A stretch of 11,720 bases of DNA from NCBI GenBank assembly GCA_041485845.1, contig JBGPKH010000245.1:1-11720 (forward strand), given 5' to 3'. Both the position numbers and the translations under genes were made by a program. Within the stretch, counting starts at the first letter, position 1. Every line of letters begins with the position of its first letter. Origin of the DNA: OMOG01 sp041485845 (lineage in GTDB: Bacteria > Acidobacteriota > Terriglobia > Bryobacterales > Bryobacteraceae). This document shows, piece by piece, positions 1 to 7,260 of this stretch. Under the pieces are notes generated by a model. That model was not told where the DNA came from. It saw only the letters and a program-made list of their open reading frames with translations, and made no database searches.

Positions 1-98
1 GCCTATCCTACTTCACGCGGGCGGAAAACGCCATCTAGACGTGCCCATCTAAACGTTTGACCGCCACAACTCCGCCCTTCAGGACCCTGTGCGAGAGG

Positions 99-219
99 GC
101 TCTCCGCCGGCATCAACCCGTAGCAGCGCGCGTGCTTGACGACCCTGCCGCACAACTCGGGGCGAGTCGTCGGGTGCTCGGAAAGAGTGGCGCCAGGAAA
201 GTGGCCGGTAGGTGGGCTT
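99..219. repeat. 121-bp dispersed repeat, copy 1
   Basis: This stretch recurs in the same orientation at 5692-5812. By eye the two copies match at 120 of 121 positions, the only difference being g180 versus c5773. Homology stops abruptly on both sides: the flanks are gagagg before and tctttcc after here, and cttccac before and atcgtac after in the other copy. I see no clear terminal inverted repeats or target-site duplication. It codes for nothing I recognise. Near-identity in non-coding DNA suggests a recently spread or gene-converted element that needs proteins from elsewhere to move. Confidence 0.9.
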
Positions 220-314
220 TCTTTCCATTGGGCCCCCGATTGCCCACCGGTCGCTCCACTCTCCCACAAGCCGGTTTCACAGCCAGTGGCGGGACCGCGT
301 CCGGGCGCCAATGC

Positions 315-506
315 TAGCCTGGATTTCTCATCGGTCGTGGGCAAGAGGCGTCGGCATGAGTGCCGACGCAGCACGCTGAGAGCGACGCTGAGAGCGTGCG
401 CCACGTTCGCCGCACGACAGTGTGTGATTCGGCGATGTGGCGCAAACACTCGTGTTTGCAGCGTCGGCACTCATGCCGACGCCTGGCCGATGAGAAATCC
501 GGGCTA
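315..506. repeat. Composite palindromic (REP-like) element
   Basis: Outer arms 315-334 and 487-506 are reverse complements at 19 of 20 positions. Inner arms 346-369 and 461-484 are perfect 24-bp reverse complements. Each inner arm is itself a hairpin with 9-bp stems (gcgtcggca / tgccgacgc) and a 4-base loop, at 348-369 and 461-482. Inside lie a further stem (tgcgccac 397-404 with gtggcgca 437-444), an 18-bp palindrome at 442-459 (gcaaacac-tc-gtgtttgc) and a 12-bp tandem duplication (acgctgagagcg at 373-384 and 385-396). Such nested symmetry fits a non-autonomous REP/BIME-type element. I believe similar hairpins are frequent in Solibacter-type genomes, but I could not verify this. Confidence 0.8.
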
Positions 507-552
507 AACGCTGGCCTACAAGCCAGGTTTATGCAAGGGGTTTCGTCTCAAA

Positions 553-574
553 ATCACACGCGTCCCCGTGTGAT
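553..574 (-). terminator. Possible terminator downstream of the kinase-reductase operon
   Basis: A perfect 8-bp stem (atcacacg 553-560, cgtgtgat 567-574) encloses a 6-base loop. Read on the minus strand, the hairpin is followed by a short T run (tttt) and then gagac. It lies about 160 bp past the reductase stop codon. The T tract is short, so this may instead be part of the neighbouring palindromic repeats. Confidence 0.35.
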
Positions 575-734
575 ATGCCGGCCCCCGCTCGACTTTCCCG
601 GCTCGATCCGGTGAACGTGCTCTTGCCGCGCAGCCTCGCCGGAGCCGGGCCGCCCGTGAACAACCTGACCCTTGCGGGCCATGCCGCAGGCAGCGCGATA
701 TCCCACATCGTACGATCGTGCCGCGGCTCGTTGT

Positions 735-1715
735 TCAGCGGTCGATGAACCCCATCAGCCGCTCGTTGTATCGCGGGCCCGCCACTGCCTCGGGCGCCAG
801 CGCCGAATCGAGAATCTCCATCTCGGCCCCGCTCAGCAAAACCGCCGCTGCTCCCACATTCTCTTCGAGGTAGCTCCGCCGCTTGGTGCCGGGGATCGGC
901 ACAATGTCGTCGCCCTTGTGCAGCAGCCATGCCAGTGCGACCTGCGCGGGCGTCGCGCCCTTTTCCCCGGCCAGACTTCGCAGCGCCGAGGCCGCACGCA
1001 CATTGCGATCGAAGTTCTCTCCCTGGAACCGCGGATCCGTCGCCCGCCAGTCCGTGGCCGCGTACTCCTCGGCGCGCCTGGCCGACCCCGCGAGGAAGCC
1101 GCGGCCGAGCGGGCAGAAGGGCACCAGTCCGATGCCCAGTTCGCGCAGCAGCGGGATGATGCGCGGCTCCAGATTGCGCTCCCACAGCGAGTACTCGCTC
1201 TGCAGCGCGGTGATCGCATGCACGGCGTGCGCACGGCGGATGGTGCTTTCCCCGGCCTCCGACAGGCCGAGATACCGCACCTTGCCTGCTTTGACCAGGT
1301 CGGCCATCGCGCCGACCGTGTCTTCGATCGGGACAGTGGGATCGACGCGATGCTGGTAGAAGAGATCGATGTAGTCGGTGTCCAGGCGCCGCAGTGAGGC
1401 TTCCGCGACTTCTCTTACACGCTCGGGCCGGCTGTCCGTGCCCACGATTTTGTTCCCTTCAAACCGCCAGCCGAACTTCGTCGCCAGGATCACCTGCTCG
1501 CGATGGCCCTTCAGAGTGCGTCCCAGCAACTCCTCGTTGTGGAACGGCCCGTAGGCCTCCGCGGTGTCGAACAGGGTCACTCCCAATTCGAGAGCCCGGT
1601 GGATCGTCGCGATCGACTCCGCTTCGTCGGCCGCGCCGTAGGATTGGCTCATCCCCAGACAGCCGAGGCCCAGCACCGACACTTCGAGTCCCTGCCGTCC
1701 CAGCTTGCGTTTCAT
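735..1715 (-). CDS. Aldo/keto reductase
   Basis: The 326-residue product is a full-length aldo/keto reductase, a soluble NADPH-dependent (beta/alpha)8-barrel enzyme that reduces aldehydes or ketones. The catalytic tetrad is visible: Asp50 and Tyr55 in FDTAEAYG, Lys80 in ATKFGW and His122 in YQHRVDP. The N-terminal LGLGCLGMS and the C-terminal cofactor segment IPGTKRRSYLEEN also fit the family, closest to the AKR13/YakC-like group. The ATG overlaps the kinase stop codon as TAATG, with GGAG about 10 bases upstream inside the kinase gene, so translation is probably coupled. The true substrate cannot be read from the sequence. A role in detoxifying carbonyl compounds, or in a process controlled by the kinase, is inference only. 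Confidence 0.93.
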   Translation of the reverse strand: MKRKLGRQGLEVSVLGLGCLGMSQSYGAADEAESIATIHRALELGVTLFDTAEAYGPFHNEELLGRTLKGHREQVILATKFGWRFEGNKIVGTDSRPERVREVAEASLRRLDTDYIDLFYQHRVDPTVPIEDTVGAMADLVKAGKVRYLGLSEAGESTIRRAHAVHAITALQSEYSLWERNLEPRIIPLLRELGIGLVPFCPLGRGFLAGSARRAEEYAATDWRATDPRFQGENFDRNVRAASALRSLAGEKGATPAQVALAWLLHKGDDIVPIPGTKRRSYLEENVGAAAVLLSGAEMEILDSALAPEAVAGPRYNERLMGFIDR

Positions 1716-4306
1716 TAGCGCTTCGCTCCGAATCCCTCCAGAATCCAGATATCGCCGGTGTCGCGGAGGATGGACGTGGCGAAGCTCTTGCCATCGGGCG
1801 CCAGGCTGAGGCCGTGGACCGCCGACACGTCAGGGAAAACGCCATACTCGATCGACGCGAGCTGCTTTCTGGTCCGAACGTCGAACACCCGAAGCGCCAG
1901 GCGCCGGTCTACCGAGAAATCCAGGCCGTAAGCGGTGGATCCGTCTCTCGACCAGCCCACCGTGCTGACGCGCGGCAGATGCGCGAGCGTGACGGTCTCG
2001 CTGTCGTCGGGACGCACGAGGATGAGATCACCCTTGGTGTTGCACCATGAGATCCAGTCGCCCGCGGGGGACCACGTCGGGCGGAAGCCGCCCGGAGGGG
2101 ATCCGGGAGGAGGTCCGATGACGGTCCCGTTTGGGTCGCCGCCGACGCGCGCCTTCACCAGCCTGTTGCCGCCAGGAGTACTCTTCCCCACGGCGATCCA
2201 ATTTCCATCGGGCGACCAGGTCGGAAAGGTCCCATTCGTAACGAGCACCGGTGGGCCGCCGGCGACGGCTGCCACATAGATGCCCACCGGATCGCGGAGG
2301 AAGGCCGCGCGACGGCCGTCGGGCGAGAACACCGGTTCGGAGACCCGCTTGGTTGGCCCGGAGGCGAACATGGCCGCAAAGGCAACCGGCCGCTCCCACC
2401 CCTCGTCGACGCTGCGCATCCAGACTTCCTCGGTTCCCTCGTGTTCCTTCGTGAAGAGAAACTGTGGGTGCACCGGCGACCACGACACGCAGTGCTCGTT
2501 GCGCGAGGTCGCCAGCAGCGTCCTCGTGCCGGAGCCGTCCAACGGCAACTCGATGATGTCGTCGTCCACATGGCGCGAGGCGAAAGCGATGCGCGTGCCA
2601 TCGGGCGACACAGCGGGGGCCGCTTCCATGCCGGTGCCGGTGGTCAGCGGCCGGACTTGGCCGTTGACGGTGTCTGCCACAAACAGGTGGTCGCGTGCGG
2701 ATTGGTCGATTCCGCCGGCGAAAACGAGGCGCCGGCTGTCGGGCAGCCAGTCGAACCCCAGCGGGACCGAACTGCGTTCGATCGTTCTCGCTTTGGTCAC
2801 CAACCGCGGTTTCCCGGAAGGGAAAGGATATACCCAGAGTTCCTGGGTTCCCGCAACGGAGACCCAGAGGCCGATGGATTTGCCGTCCGGCGAGAACCGA
2901 AAGCGTGACCGCGCGGTCGGCCCGGCCCACTCGACCGGTTTCGCGCCCGGCGGCGACTCGATCCAGAAGCCAGGCTTGCCATTCGGGCTGCCACGGTACA
3001 TTAGTATGCGGCCGTCGGGCGACAACCGGGCATCCCCGATCTTGTCCACAACTCGCTCCGGTATTCCCCCGGCTGCTCCCACGCCCCACAGGGAGCCTCC
3101 GCTGATGTAGTAGATGCGGTCGCCGCCCCTCGCCCAGAATGGTCCCGCGCAGTCTGCCTGCACCTTCGTAAGCTGAACGGGCGTCTGCTGGGACAGACTG
3201 CGCGTGAAGACCTGAAAGACACCGTCAACCACCGCCACATAGGCGACATTCTTGCCGTCCGGCGACCATGCCGGATCGCGTTGACTACTGGCGTCCGTCG
3301 CCAGCGGCGTGAAGCGGTAGGAAGGGACGGTCTCTTTGCCCGGGGCCAGAAAAAGCGCAGCCAGGCCGAAGCCGGCCAGGAGCAAAGCCAGAGCCGCGAC
3401 CGGCAGGGGCCACCGTTTACGCGCCGCGGGGGCACGCACTGCCGGCGGCGTCACGGCGCCCGAAACAGCAGCGACCGACTCCAGGTGGAATGCCACGTCC
3501 TGCATCGACTGGTAGCGTGCGTCTGGATCTTTTTCGAGGCAGTGGCGCACGATGCGGCCAAGCGGTTGCGCCGAGGGAACAGCCAAAACGGGCACCTCGG
3601 GCGGGTCGTCATGCACGATCGCGTTCATGGTTTCGGCCGGCGACTCGCGCCGGAACGCGCGTGCCCCGGCCACCATCTCGTACAGCACCAGCCCGAAGGA
3701 AAAGACGTCCGAGCGCGAATCGACGGGTTGCGCCCGCACCTGTTCGGGCGACATGTAACCGACGGTTCCCATCACCACGCCGGGCTCCGTGAGGACGATG
3801 GTAGCGTCGTCGGGCCTTACGGGGGCGTGCCCGGACGTGGCGAGGCCGAAGTCCAGGATCTTGACGCGGCCGTCGCGCGTCACAAAGAGATTCTCCGGCT
3901 TGAGGTCGCGGTGGACCACGCCGCGGGCATGCGCCGCCGCCAGGCCACGCGCGATTTGGACCGCGTAGTCGATCGCCTTACCCGCGGAGATGACGCCGGC
4001 CGCCAGGCGCTCGCGCAGGGTCTCGCCTTCGAGCAACTCCTCGACGAGGTAGAAGCCGCCATCGGTCTCGCCGACGTCGAACACGCTGACGATGTTGGGA
4101 TGGTTCAGACTGCCGGCGGTGCGCGCTTCCTGCTCCAGCCGCGCGCGCATGTCCGGTGCGGGGGTGAGCGACGCCGGAAGCACCTTGACGGCGACATCCC
4201 GGTTGAGCCGCGTGTCGCGCGCGCGAAACACCTGCCCCATGCCCCCGGCGCCCAGTTGTTTGGCGATCTCGTAAGGGCCGAGTTTCGTGCCGGGACCGAT
4301 GGGCAT
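1715..4306 (-). CDS. Transmembrane serine/threonine protein kinase with TolB-like beta-propeller
   Basis: The 863-residue product has an N-terminal Hanks-type (PknB-like) kinase domain at about 10-275. It shows the glycine-rich loop GAGGMGQVF (19-27), Lys41 in VAVKVL, Glu60 in helix C, HRDLKPEN (132-139, catalytic Asp134), DFG (152-154) and SPEQ in place of APE (186-189), so it should be active. One membrane segment follows at about 299-322. The rest is a propeller with at least eight PD40/WD40-like repeats of the form WSPDGKNVAYVA or FSPDGRRAAFL, predicted to be extracytoplasmic. This architecture is common in Acidobacteriota, where the propeller probably senses a ligand or partner. The frame stays open upstream to 4582, but I chose the ATG at 4306: kinase homology begins there and the upstream part overlaps the divergent hydrolase gene. 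No ribosome-binding site precedes this ATG; a TATACT box lies 9 bases upstream. Confidence 0.95.
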   Translation of the reverse strand: MPIGPGTKLGPYEIAKQLGAGGMGQVFRARDTRLNRDVAVKVLPASLTPAPDMRARLEQEARTAGSLNHPNIVSVFDVGETDGGFYLVEELLEGETLRERLAAGVISAGKAIDYAVQIARGLAAAHARGVVHRDLKPENLFVTRDGRVKILDFGLATSGHAPVRPDDATIVLTEPGVVMGTVGYMSPEQVRAQPVDSRSDVFSFGLVLYEMVAGARAFRRESPAETMNAIVHDDPPEVPVLAVPSAQPLGRIVRHCLEKDPDARYQSMQDVAFHLESVAAVSGAVTPPAVRAPAARKRWPLPVAALALLLAGFGLAALFLAPGKETVPSYRFTPLATDASSQRDPAWSPDGKNVAYVAVVDGVFQVFTRSLSQQTPVQLTKVQADCAGPFWARGGDRIYYISGGSLWGVGAAGGIPERVVDKIGDARLSPDGRILMYRGSPNGKPGFWIESPPGAKPVEWAGPTARSRFRFSPDGKSIGLWVSVAGTQELWVYPFPSGKPRLVTKARTIERSSVPLGFDWLPDSRRLVFAGGIDQSARDHLFVADTVNGQVRPLTTGTGMEAAPAVSPDGTRIAFASRHVDDDIIELPLDGSGTRTLLATSRNEHCVSWSPVHPQFLFTKEHEGTEEVWMRSVDEGWERPVAFAAMFASGPTKRVSEPVFSPDGRRAAFLRDPVGIYVAAVAGGPPVLVTNGTFPTWSPDGNWIAVGKSTPGGNRLVKARVGGDPNGTVIGPPPGSPPGGFRPTWSPAGDWISWCNTKGDLILVRPDDSETVTLAHLPRVSTVGWSRDGSTAYGLDFSVDRRLALRVFDVRTRKQLASIEYGVFPDVSAVHGLSLAPDGKSFATSILRDTGDIWILEGFGAKR

Positions 4307-4323
4307 CTGGAGATGAGTATATA
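4307..4323. promoter_or_regulatory. Divergent promoter core between the kinase and hydrolase genes
   Basis: A short AT-rich patch in GC-rich DNA contains TATACT on the minus strand (4321 to 4316), 9 bases before the kinase ATG, and the overlapping TATATA on the plus strand (4318-4323), 37 bases before the hydrolase ATG. Convincing -35 boxes are not visible for either direction. If TATACT is the kinase -10 box, the transcript would start within about 0-3 bases of the ATG and be leaderless. Overlapping boxes would make the two directions compete for polymerase. Confidence 0.4.
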
Positions 4324-4360
4324 CGGACCGGGAAGTGAACCGGAAGCCGAGGCACTCCCC

Positions 4361-5255
4361 ATGAAAACCCTCATTAAGACAACGTTGACCCGCTTCGCGA
4401 TTCTCTTGCCGATCGTCGCGGCGTCCGCCCTTGCCTGGCAACTGGCGCCGCCCGCGCGCGAGATCCCGCTCTATCCGGGAGTCGCGCCGGGATCGGAGAA
4501 CTGGGATTGGAGCGAGAGGCTGGTTACCACGGCGAGCGGAATGCCGATGGCGCAGAACGTGGTCCGGTCGGTGATGCTGCACTACCCGGCCGATAAGGCC
4601 AAGGCGATTGGCGCCGCGATGATCGTGGCGCCGGGCGGAGGCTTCCGAAACCTGATGATGAGCTATGAGGGAGTGGACATCGCGAAACCCCTGAACCAGG
4701 CCGGAGTCGATGCCTTCATCCTGAAATATCGCCTCACCTACACCAACCCCGATGCGCAGGCTGGGGCCGGCCGGGGCGCGGCGGTCAGGGAGCCGCAGGC
4801 CGGACAGAACATTCGCGAACTGGGCTGCGCCGACGGGCAGCAGGCGGTGCGTCTGTTGCGCCGGCGCGCGGCGGAGTTCGGCGTGCGCCCCGGCCGCATC
4901 GGCATGATCGGCTTCTCCGCGGGCGGCTCGGTGACCATGTCGGCGGTCATGGGGCCGGCCCGAGGCGCGGCCTGACTTCGCTGCCCCGATCTACGCCGGA
5001 GGTGCGATACCGGCCGAGGCCCCGGAGGGCGCGCCGCCGCTATTCATTGCGGTTGCGGCCGGCGATGCGACCGTGGGATACCAGGGATCGATCGATCTCT
5101 TCACCGCCTGGCGAAAGGCCAAAATCCCCGTCGAGCTGCACGTCTTCCAAACCGGCCAGCACGGTTTCACGAAGAGGGGCGGGGGCGCCGACCATTTCAT
5201 GGACCGGCTGGAGGAGTGGCTCAAGCTGAACGGCTGGCTCAAGCCCGTGAACTGA
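4361..5255 (+). pseudogene. Exported alpha/beta-hydrolase (esterase/xylan-esterase-like), frameshifted
   Basis: The first part (4361-4975) reads 204 residues: a signal peptide (about 1-26, hydrophobic core FAILLPIVAASALA), an oxyanion-type PGGGF (91-95) and the nucleophile elbow GFSAGG (Ser186). It then hits TGA at 4973. From about 4959 the next frame continues the same fold without pause (PEARPDFAAPIYAGG), with the acid residue in AAGDATV and the catalytic His in TGQHGF, ending at 5255. One extra base in the GC-rich run around 4951-4962 explains the break; removing it would give about 297 residues, normal for this family. SD-like GAGG at 4349-4352 sits 8 bases before the ATG. Known relatives are secreted esterases acting on plant polysaccharide esters. 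The break may be a true inactivating mutation, a sequencing error or, less likely, programmed frameshifting. Confidence 0.85.
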
Positions 5256-5267
5256 GCCGGACCGCAC

Positions 5268-5612
5268 TCACCGCGCCGGCCTGCGCGACGCCACCAGGTC
5301 GCGGATGCCCGAGGCGAAAACTCCCAGGGCGAAGAGCGTCAGGATCCACGACAGGAAACCGTAGTCGGCCATGCCGAATCCGGAGTCGAGTCTCCGCCAC
5401 CCGGCCGCGTGCGGATAGAGCAACGAGAGGAACACTCCGTAGGCGATGCCCATGAGCGCGTGCATCACGCGTTCGCCCGCCGGAAGCTTGCGCGTGCGAT
5501 CCTCCTCGATGAAGTCGGTCAGGGTGACTACGATCTCGAACAACAGCACGCAGGCGAACGGCCACACCAGCAAGCCGTCCCACGTGGTCCAGGCCAGCGA
5601 GCCGAAGACCAC
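5268..5612 (-). CDS. Small four-helix membrane protein, probably 5'-truncated
   Basis: From the GTG at 5612 the product has 114 residues with about four membrane segments: VVFGSLAWTTWDGLLVW, PFACVLLFEIVVTLTDF, VMHALMGIAYGVFLSLLY and YGFLSWILTLFALGVF. A charged loop (EEDRTRKLPAGERV) lies between helices 2 and 3. I do not recognise the family with certainty. The frame stays open upstream of the GTG to a TGA at 5706-5708, and this part (WKLRLPETPTARRELRLHAS and on) looks like genuine coding sequence, but it offers no start codon before running into the 121-bp repeat at 5692. The gene is therefore probably the C-terminal remnant of a larger membrane protein. It converges on the hydrolase gene, with 12 bp between the stop codons. 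Confidence 0.6.
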   Translation of the reverse strand: MVFGSLAWTTWDGLLVWPFACVLLFEIVVTLTDFIEEDRTRKLPAGERVMHALMGIAYGVFLSLLYPHAAGWRRLDSGFGMADYGFLSWILTLFALGVFASGIRDLVASRRPAR

Positions 5613-5691
5613 CGCGTAGGCGAAGTCGCGCGAAGCGTGCAGCCGCAGCTCACGGCGGGCGGTCGGCGTCTCCGGCAGGCGCAGCTTCCAC

Positions 5692-5812
5692 GCTCTCCGC
5701 CGGCATCAACCCGTAGCAGCGCGCGTGCTTGACGACCCTGCCGCACAACTCGGGGCGAGTCGTCGGGTGCTCCGAAAGAGTGGCGCCAGGAAAGTGGCCG
5801 GTAGGTGGGCTT
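5692..5812. repeat. 121-bp dispersed repeat, copy 2
   Basis: This is the second copy of the repeat seen at 99-219, in the same orientation 5593 bp away, differing at one base (c5773). Its left edge falls exactly where the coding-like reading of the membrane-protein gene ends, and the repeat contributes the in-frame TGA at 5706-5708. That suggests it inserted into, or recombined within, that gene. Confidence 0.9.
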
Positions 5813-6054
5813 ATCGTACACCGTGCTATCCAGAAGTCCGACACGGGCCAGCGCGGGCATCATGATTGGCCAGATCAACGCCGTGGTTTCGATTTAGAAA
5901 CGATAGCTGTCGCCAAATCCCCTTCGCACCAGCGCAAACACCCGGGAAGGCGTTTCTGGGAGACAGGTCCTTCAACGAACCCGCTCCCGAAATCCGGTGG
6001 GCGAGCAACCCGGGCACGGCCCGGCTCAAATGCATCAGTGAACAGCATTGGCCT
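5813..6054. other. Gap upstream of pheS, no gene seen
   Basis: Together with repeat copy 2, nearly 400 bases before pheS lack a convincing gene. On the minus strand a short open reading from 5878 (TTG start, reading MPALARVGLLDSTVYDK) runs into the repeat and could be the other side of a disrupted gene, but it is too short to judge. I see no T-box, riboswitch or phenylalanine-rich leader peptide that would regulate pheS by attenuation. Confidence 0.5.
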
Positions 6055-6063
6055 TGCTACAAT
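6055..6063 (+). promoter_or_regulatory. Extended -10 promoter of pheS
   Basis: TGC followed by TACAAT (6058-6063) matches the extended -10 form TGnTAtAAT at five of six hexamer positions. No good -35 box lies 16-18 bases upstream, which is usual for extended -10 promoters. Transcription would start near 6070, leaving about 10 bases before the pheS ATG at 6081 and no room for a Shine-Dalgarno sequence; the stretch ttccaacaata indeed contains none. Confidence 0.55.
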
Positions 6064-6080
6064 AGAGCATTCCAACAATA

Positions 6081-7103
6081 ATGCTGAACGAATCCATACA
6101 GGAACTGGAGTCCCGTTCCCTCGCGAGAATCGCATCCGCGAACACTCCCGAGGATCTGGAAGCCGTTCGTGTGGGCGCGCTCGGCCGCAAGTCCGCGCTA
6201 TCGCAGTTCAGCAAGGAGATGGGGAAGCTCGCGCCGGACCAGCGCGCGCGCATCGGCAAGCTCCTGAACGCCGCGAAACAAAAGCTCGAAGGGGCGCTGG
6301 AAACGAAGAAGCAACAGTTCGCCGAAGCCGCGCTGCGCGCGCGCCTCGACGCCGAATGGGTCGACCTCACCTTGCCCGCTCCCGGCCCGCGGCGCGGCCA
6401 TCTGCACCCCATCACGCGCATCCAGCGCGAGTTGGAAGCGCTCTTCGTCTCGCTCGGCTTCACCGTGCTCGATGGTCCGGAGGTCGAGACCGAGTATCAC
6501 AACTTCGACGCGCTGAACATCCCGCCGGAGCATCCCGCGCGCGACATGCAGGACACCTTCTGGCTGGATGGCGGCAACCTGCTGCGCACCCACACATCAC
6601 CGGTACAGGTCCGGGGCATGGAGCGGCTCGGGCCGCCGCTGCGCATGATCGCGCCCGGGCGCGTGTTCCGCAATGAGAGCGTGGACGCCTCGCATGAGCA
6701 CACGTTCTACCAGCTCGAAGGCATGATGGTGGATCGGGAAGTCTCGGTGGCGCACCTGCTGTATTTCATGAAGACCCTGCTCACCGCGATCTTCAAGCGT
6801 GAGGTTACGGTGCGGCTGCGGCCCGGCTATTTCCCGTTCGTCGAACCCGGCTTCGAGCTCGACATTCAGTGCCTCATCTGCGGCGGCCCCGGCTGCGCGG
6901 TGTGCAAGCAGAGCGGCTGGGTGGAGTTGCTGCCGTGCGGCCTGGTGAATCCGAACGTTCTGCGCATGAGCGGCATCGACCCCGAAGAGTGGAATGGCTT
7001 CGCCTTCGGACTCGGGCTGACGCGCCTGGTGATGATGCGCTACGGCATTGACGACATCCGCCATTTGCAGGGCGGCGATTTGAGATTCTTGGAGCAGTTC
7101 TGA
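6081..7103 (+). CDS. pheS: Phenylalanyl-tRNA synthetase alpha subunit
   Basis: This 340-residue protein is the catalytic subunit of the cytoplasmic (alpha-beta)2 synthetase that charges tRNA-Phe with phenylalanine. The N-terminal ~90 residues form the coiled-coil tRNA-binding arm, including VGALGRKSAL. The class II core follows: HPITRIQRELEALFVSLGF (109-127), HTSPVQVR (171-178), motif 2 with GRVFRNESVDASHEHTFYQ (193-211), and motif 3 with GFAFGLGLTRLVMMRYGIDD (306-325). Four cysteines (264, 267, 272, 275) sit in CLICGGPGCAVC, a cysteine-rich insertion found in PheS of several phyla. Length and motifs are complete. The ATG at 6081 fits the family start and has a strong -10 box just upstream. 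pheT follows after 163 bp. Confidence 0.98.
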   Translation: MLNESIQELESRSLARIASANTPEDLEAVRVGALGRKSALSQFSKEMGKLAPDQRARIGKLLNAAKQKLEGALETKKQQFAEAALRARLDAEWVDLTLPAPGPRRGHLHPITRIQRELEALFVSLGFTVLDGPEVETEYHNFDALNIPPEHPARDMQDTFWLDGGNLLRTHTSPVQVRGMERLGPPLRMIAPGRVFRNESVDASHEHTFYQLEGMMVDREVSVAHLLYFMKTLLTAIFKREVTVRLRPGYFPFVEPGFELDIQCLICGGPGCAVCKQSGWVELLPCGLVNPNVLRMSGIDPEEWNGFAFGLGLTRLVMMRYGIDDIRHLQGGDLRFLEQF

Positions 7104-7128
7104 AATGCCCACCAACCCCCGCCACGCG

Positions 7129-7250
7129 GCGCCCTCTCTCTCTCGGCGCCCTCTGCCCCCTCGGCGCTCGATCCTCGCGACCGTCTGGAATTCGCCACAC
7201 CAAACGAACCTGTTTTGTTTCTTCCCGGCGCCTCGGCGTCTCGGCGGTGA
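7129..7250. repeat. GC-rich low-complexity repeats between pheS and pheT
   Basis: The spacer between the two synthetase genes holds a CT tract (about 7133-7144) and repeated cggcgccctct/tcggcgctcg phrases (7128-7170). It also contains the phrase ggcgcctcggcgtctcggcg (7228-7247), preceded by tgttttgtttctt. On the minus strand the last phrase reads cgccgagacgccgaggcgcc. This type of phrase recurs between genes in Acidobacteriota, Planctomycetota and other phyla; I recall this as general knowledge and have not checked it. It ends just before the pheT ribosome-binding site and codes for nothing. Confidence 0.6.
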
Positions 7251-7255
7251 GATCT

Positions 7256-7260
7256 AAGGT
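7256..7260 (+). promoter_or_regulatory. Ribosome-binding site of pheT
   Basis: AAGGT lies 6 bases before the pheT ATG at 7267 and matches the anti-Shine-Dalgarno sequence. It allows independent initiation of pheT despite the 163-bp gap after pheS, whereas pheS itself has no such site. Confidence 0.6.

Larger units (their letters stand above)
1..734. other. Repeat-rich intergenic region without a convincing gene
   Basis: Open frames here, including a 155-codon one on the minus strand, run straight through the 121-bp repeat and the palindromic element and show no recognisable domain, so I call no gene. The stretch holds the 121-bp repeat copy (99-219), the palindromic element (315-506) and a hairpin (553-574). 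A minor detail is a near-direct repeat, catctagacg at 32-41 and catctaaacg at 46-55. Apart from the hairpin, 507-734 shows only a small stem (ctggc 511-515 with gccag 522-526) and the space after the reductase stop codon. Confidence 0.6.

Noticed and set aside
3..470. 155-codon minus-strand open frame covering repeat copy 1
   Set aside because: It is built from the 121-bp repeat and the palindromic element and has no domain; the copy 2 context does not preserve the protein.
348..482. Possible CRISPR array from the two identical hairpins
   Set aside because: There are only two units, in inverted orientation with no regular spacers and no cas genes.
3281..4975. 564-codon plus-strand open frame across the kinase gene
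   Set aside because: Only its end from 4361 is real (the hydrolase). The rest is antisense to the kinase domain and shows no domain, and a good ATG with GAGG upstream exists at 4361.
5813..6080. T-box or Phe attenuator upstream of pheS
   Set aside because: No T-box-like sequence, terminator/antiterminator pair or Phe-rich leader peptide is visible, and the promoter sits just before the ATG.
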